Positions 63,025-64,000 of a stretch of 64,000 bases of DNA are shown here, piece by piece. A program made the position numbers and the translations under genes. The stretch comes from Microvelia longipes (taxonomy: Eukaryota > Arthropoda > Insecta > Hemiptera > Veliidae): positions 52,326,163-52,390,162 of the forward strand of contig JACMZG010001863.1 in the NCBI GenBank assembly GCA_018340805.1, in the 5' to 3' direction. Below the pieces are notes generated by a model. That model saw only the letters and a program-made list of their open reading frames with translations, ran no database searches and had not been told where the DNA came from. The stretch's first letter is position 1; every line of letters starts with the position of its first letter.

Positions 63025-64000
63025 TCCTTGTGGCTTGACATAATGTCAGGTGTCACTCTGTTTCGTTACATCATTCGTCATCTTTGATGGCTTGACATAA
63101 TGTCAGGTGTCACTCTGTTTCGTTACATCATTTGTCATCTTTGATGGCTTGACATAATGTCAGGTGTCACTCTGTTTTGTTACATCATGTCATCTTGTGG
63201 CTGACATATGTCAGTGTCACTCTGTTTTGTTAAATCATTTGTCATCTTTGATGCTTGACAATATGTCAGGTGTCACTCTTGTTTTTGTTACATCATTTGT
63301 CATCTTTGATGGCTTGACATAATGTCAGGTGTCACTCTGTTTTGTTACATCATTTGTCATCTTTGATGGCTTGACATAATGTCAGGTGTCACTCTGTTTC
63401 GTTACATCATTCGTCATCTTTGATAGCTTGACATAATGTCAGGTGTCACTCTGCTTCGTAACATCATTCGTCATCTTTGATAGCTTGACATAATGTCAGG
63501 TTGTCACTCTGTTTTCGTTACATCATTTGTCATCTTTGATGGCTTGACATAATGTCAGGTGTCACTCTGTTTTGTTACATCATTTGTCATCTTTGATGGC
63601 TTGACATAATGTCAGGTGTCACTCTGTTTGTTACATCATTCGTCATCTTTGATAGCTTGACATAATGTCAGGTGTCACTCTGTTTCGTAACATTATTCGT
63701 CATCTTTGATAGCTTGACATAATGTCAGGTGTCACTCTGCTTCGTAACATCATTCGTCATCTTTGATAGCTTGACATATGTCAGGTGTCACTCTGTTTCG
63801 TACATCATTCGTCATCTTTGATGGTTGACATAATGTCAGGTGTCTGTTTCGTAACATCATTCGTCATCTTTGATGGCTTGACATAATGTCTGGTGTCACT
63901 CTGTTTCGTTACATCATTCGTCATCTTTGATGACTTGACATAATGTCAGGTGTCACTCTGTTTCGTAACATGTCATTCGTCATCTTTGATAGCTTACATA
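63025..64000. repeat. 57-bp minisatellite running off the window end, ~17 copies
   Basis: The unit GATGGCTTGACATAATGTCA + GGTGTCACTCTGTTTCGTTA + CATCATTCGTCATCTTT repeats with single-base variants and occasional one-base deletions. Each unit holds the palindromic TGACATAATGTCA. The array continues past the last base. Confidence 0.96.

Noticed and set aside
63025..64000. CRISPR-like array
   Set aside because: Units are continuous tandem copies without unique spacers, in a eukaryotic genome.

Overview
The window is eukaryotic nuclear DNA from an arthropod, most likely an insect. It is AT-rich and intron-rich, with GT-AG splice sites, long introns and a very high load of transposons, fold-back elements, SINEs, minisatellites and AT microsatellites. 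Three host genes could be rebuilt exon by exon from protein similarity and matching splice phases. They are RNase H2 subunit B (+ strand, six exons at 9947-20151, first exon not seen), the 5' three exons of mitoguardin/Miga (+ strand, 34252-38131, later exons not found) and a complete seven-exon homologue of insect 'protein unzipped' (- strand, 59227-51863, 482 residues). The species cannot be named from the sequence.

Layout. 1-8400: a 519-bp fold-back element, then a 7.4-kb non-autonomous LTR retrotransposon (989/985-bp LTRs, TAAA target duplication, tRNA-Ser-type primer site, a modular repeat array and an env-like relic, no gag-pol). 8400-20350: RNASEH2B; the intron before its third recognised exon holds a 3-kb array of ~35-bp repeats, and other introns hold SINEs and fold-back elements. 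20350-25900: a 4.8-kb Ty3/gypsy element with identical 112-bp LTRs, inserted in a fold-back repeat. 26000-34000: SINEs, fold-back elements, a family of TIR elements that may be linked to a decayed tyrosine recombinase, and other dispersed repeats. 34250-38130: the start of Miga. 38200-51800: no host exon found; MITEs, fold-back elements and minisatellites. 51860-59230: unzipped, whose introns carry LINE and Penelope-like relics, a 344-bp palindrome and AT microsatellites. 59600-64000: three large minisatellites with 81-, 44- and 57-bp units; the first appears to have expanded inside a SINE.

The host genes do not form a pathway. RNASEH2B is part of the nuclear RNase H2 complex, Miga is an outer mitochondrial membrane protein, and unzipped is a predicted secreted or GPI-anchored neural surface protein. 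The most unusual recurring signal is a hammerhead-ribozyme-like core (CTGA-GA, short hairpin, GAAA) seen nine times. In six cases it lies in head-to-head fold-back elements whose two cores point outward.
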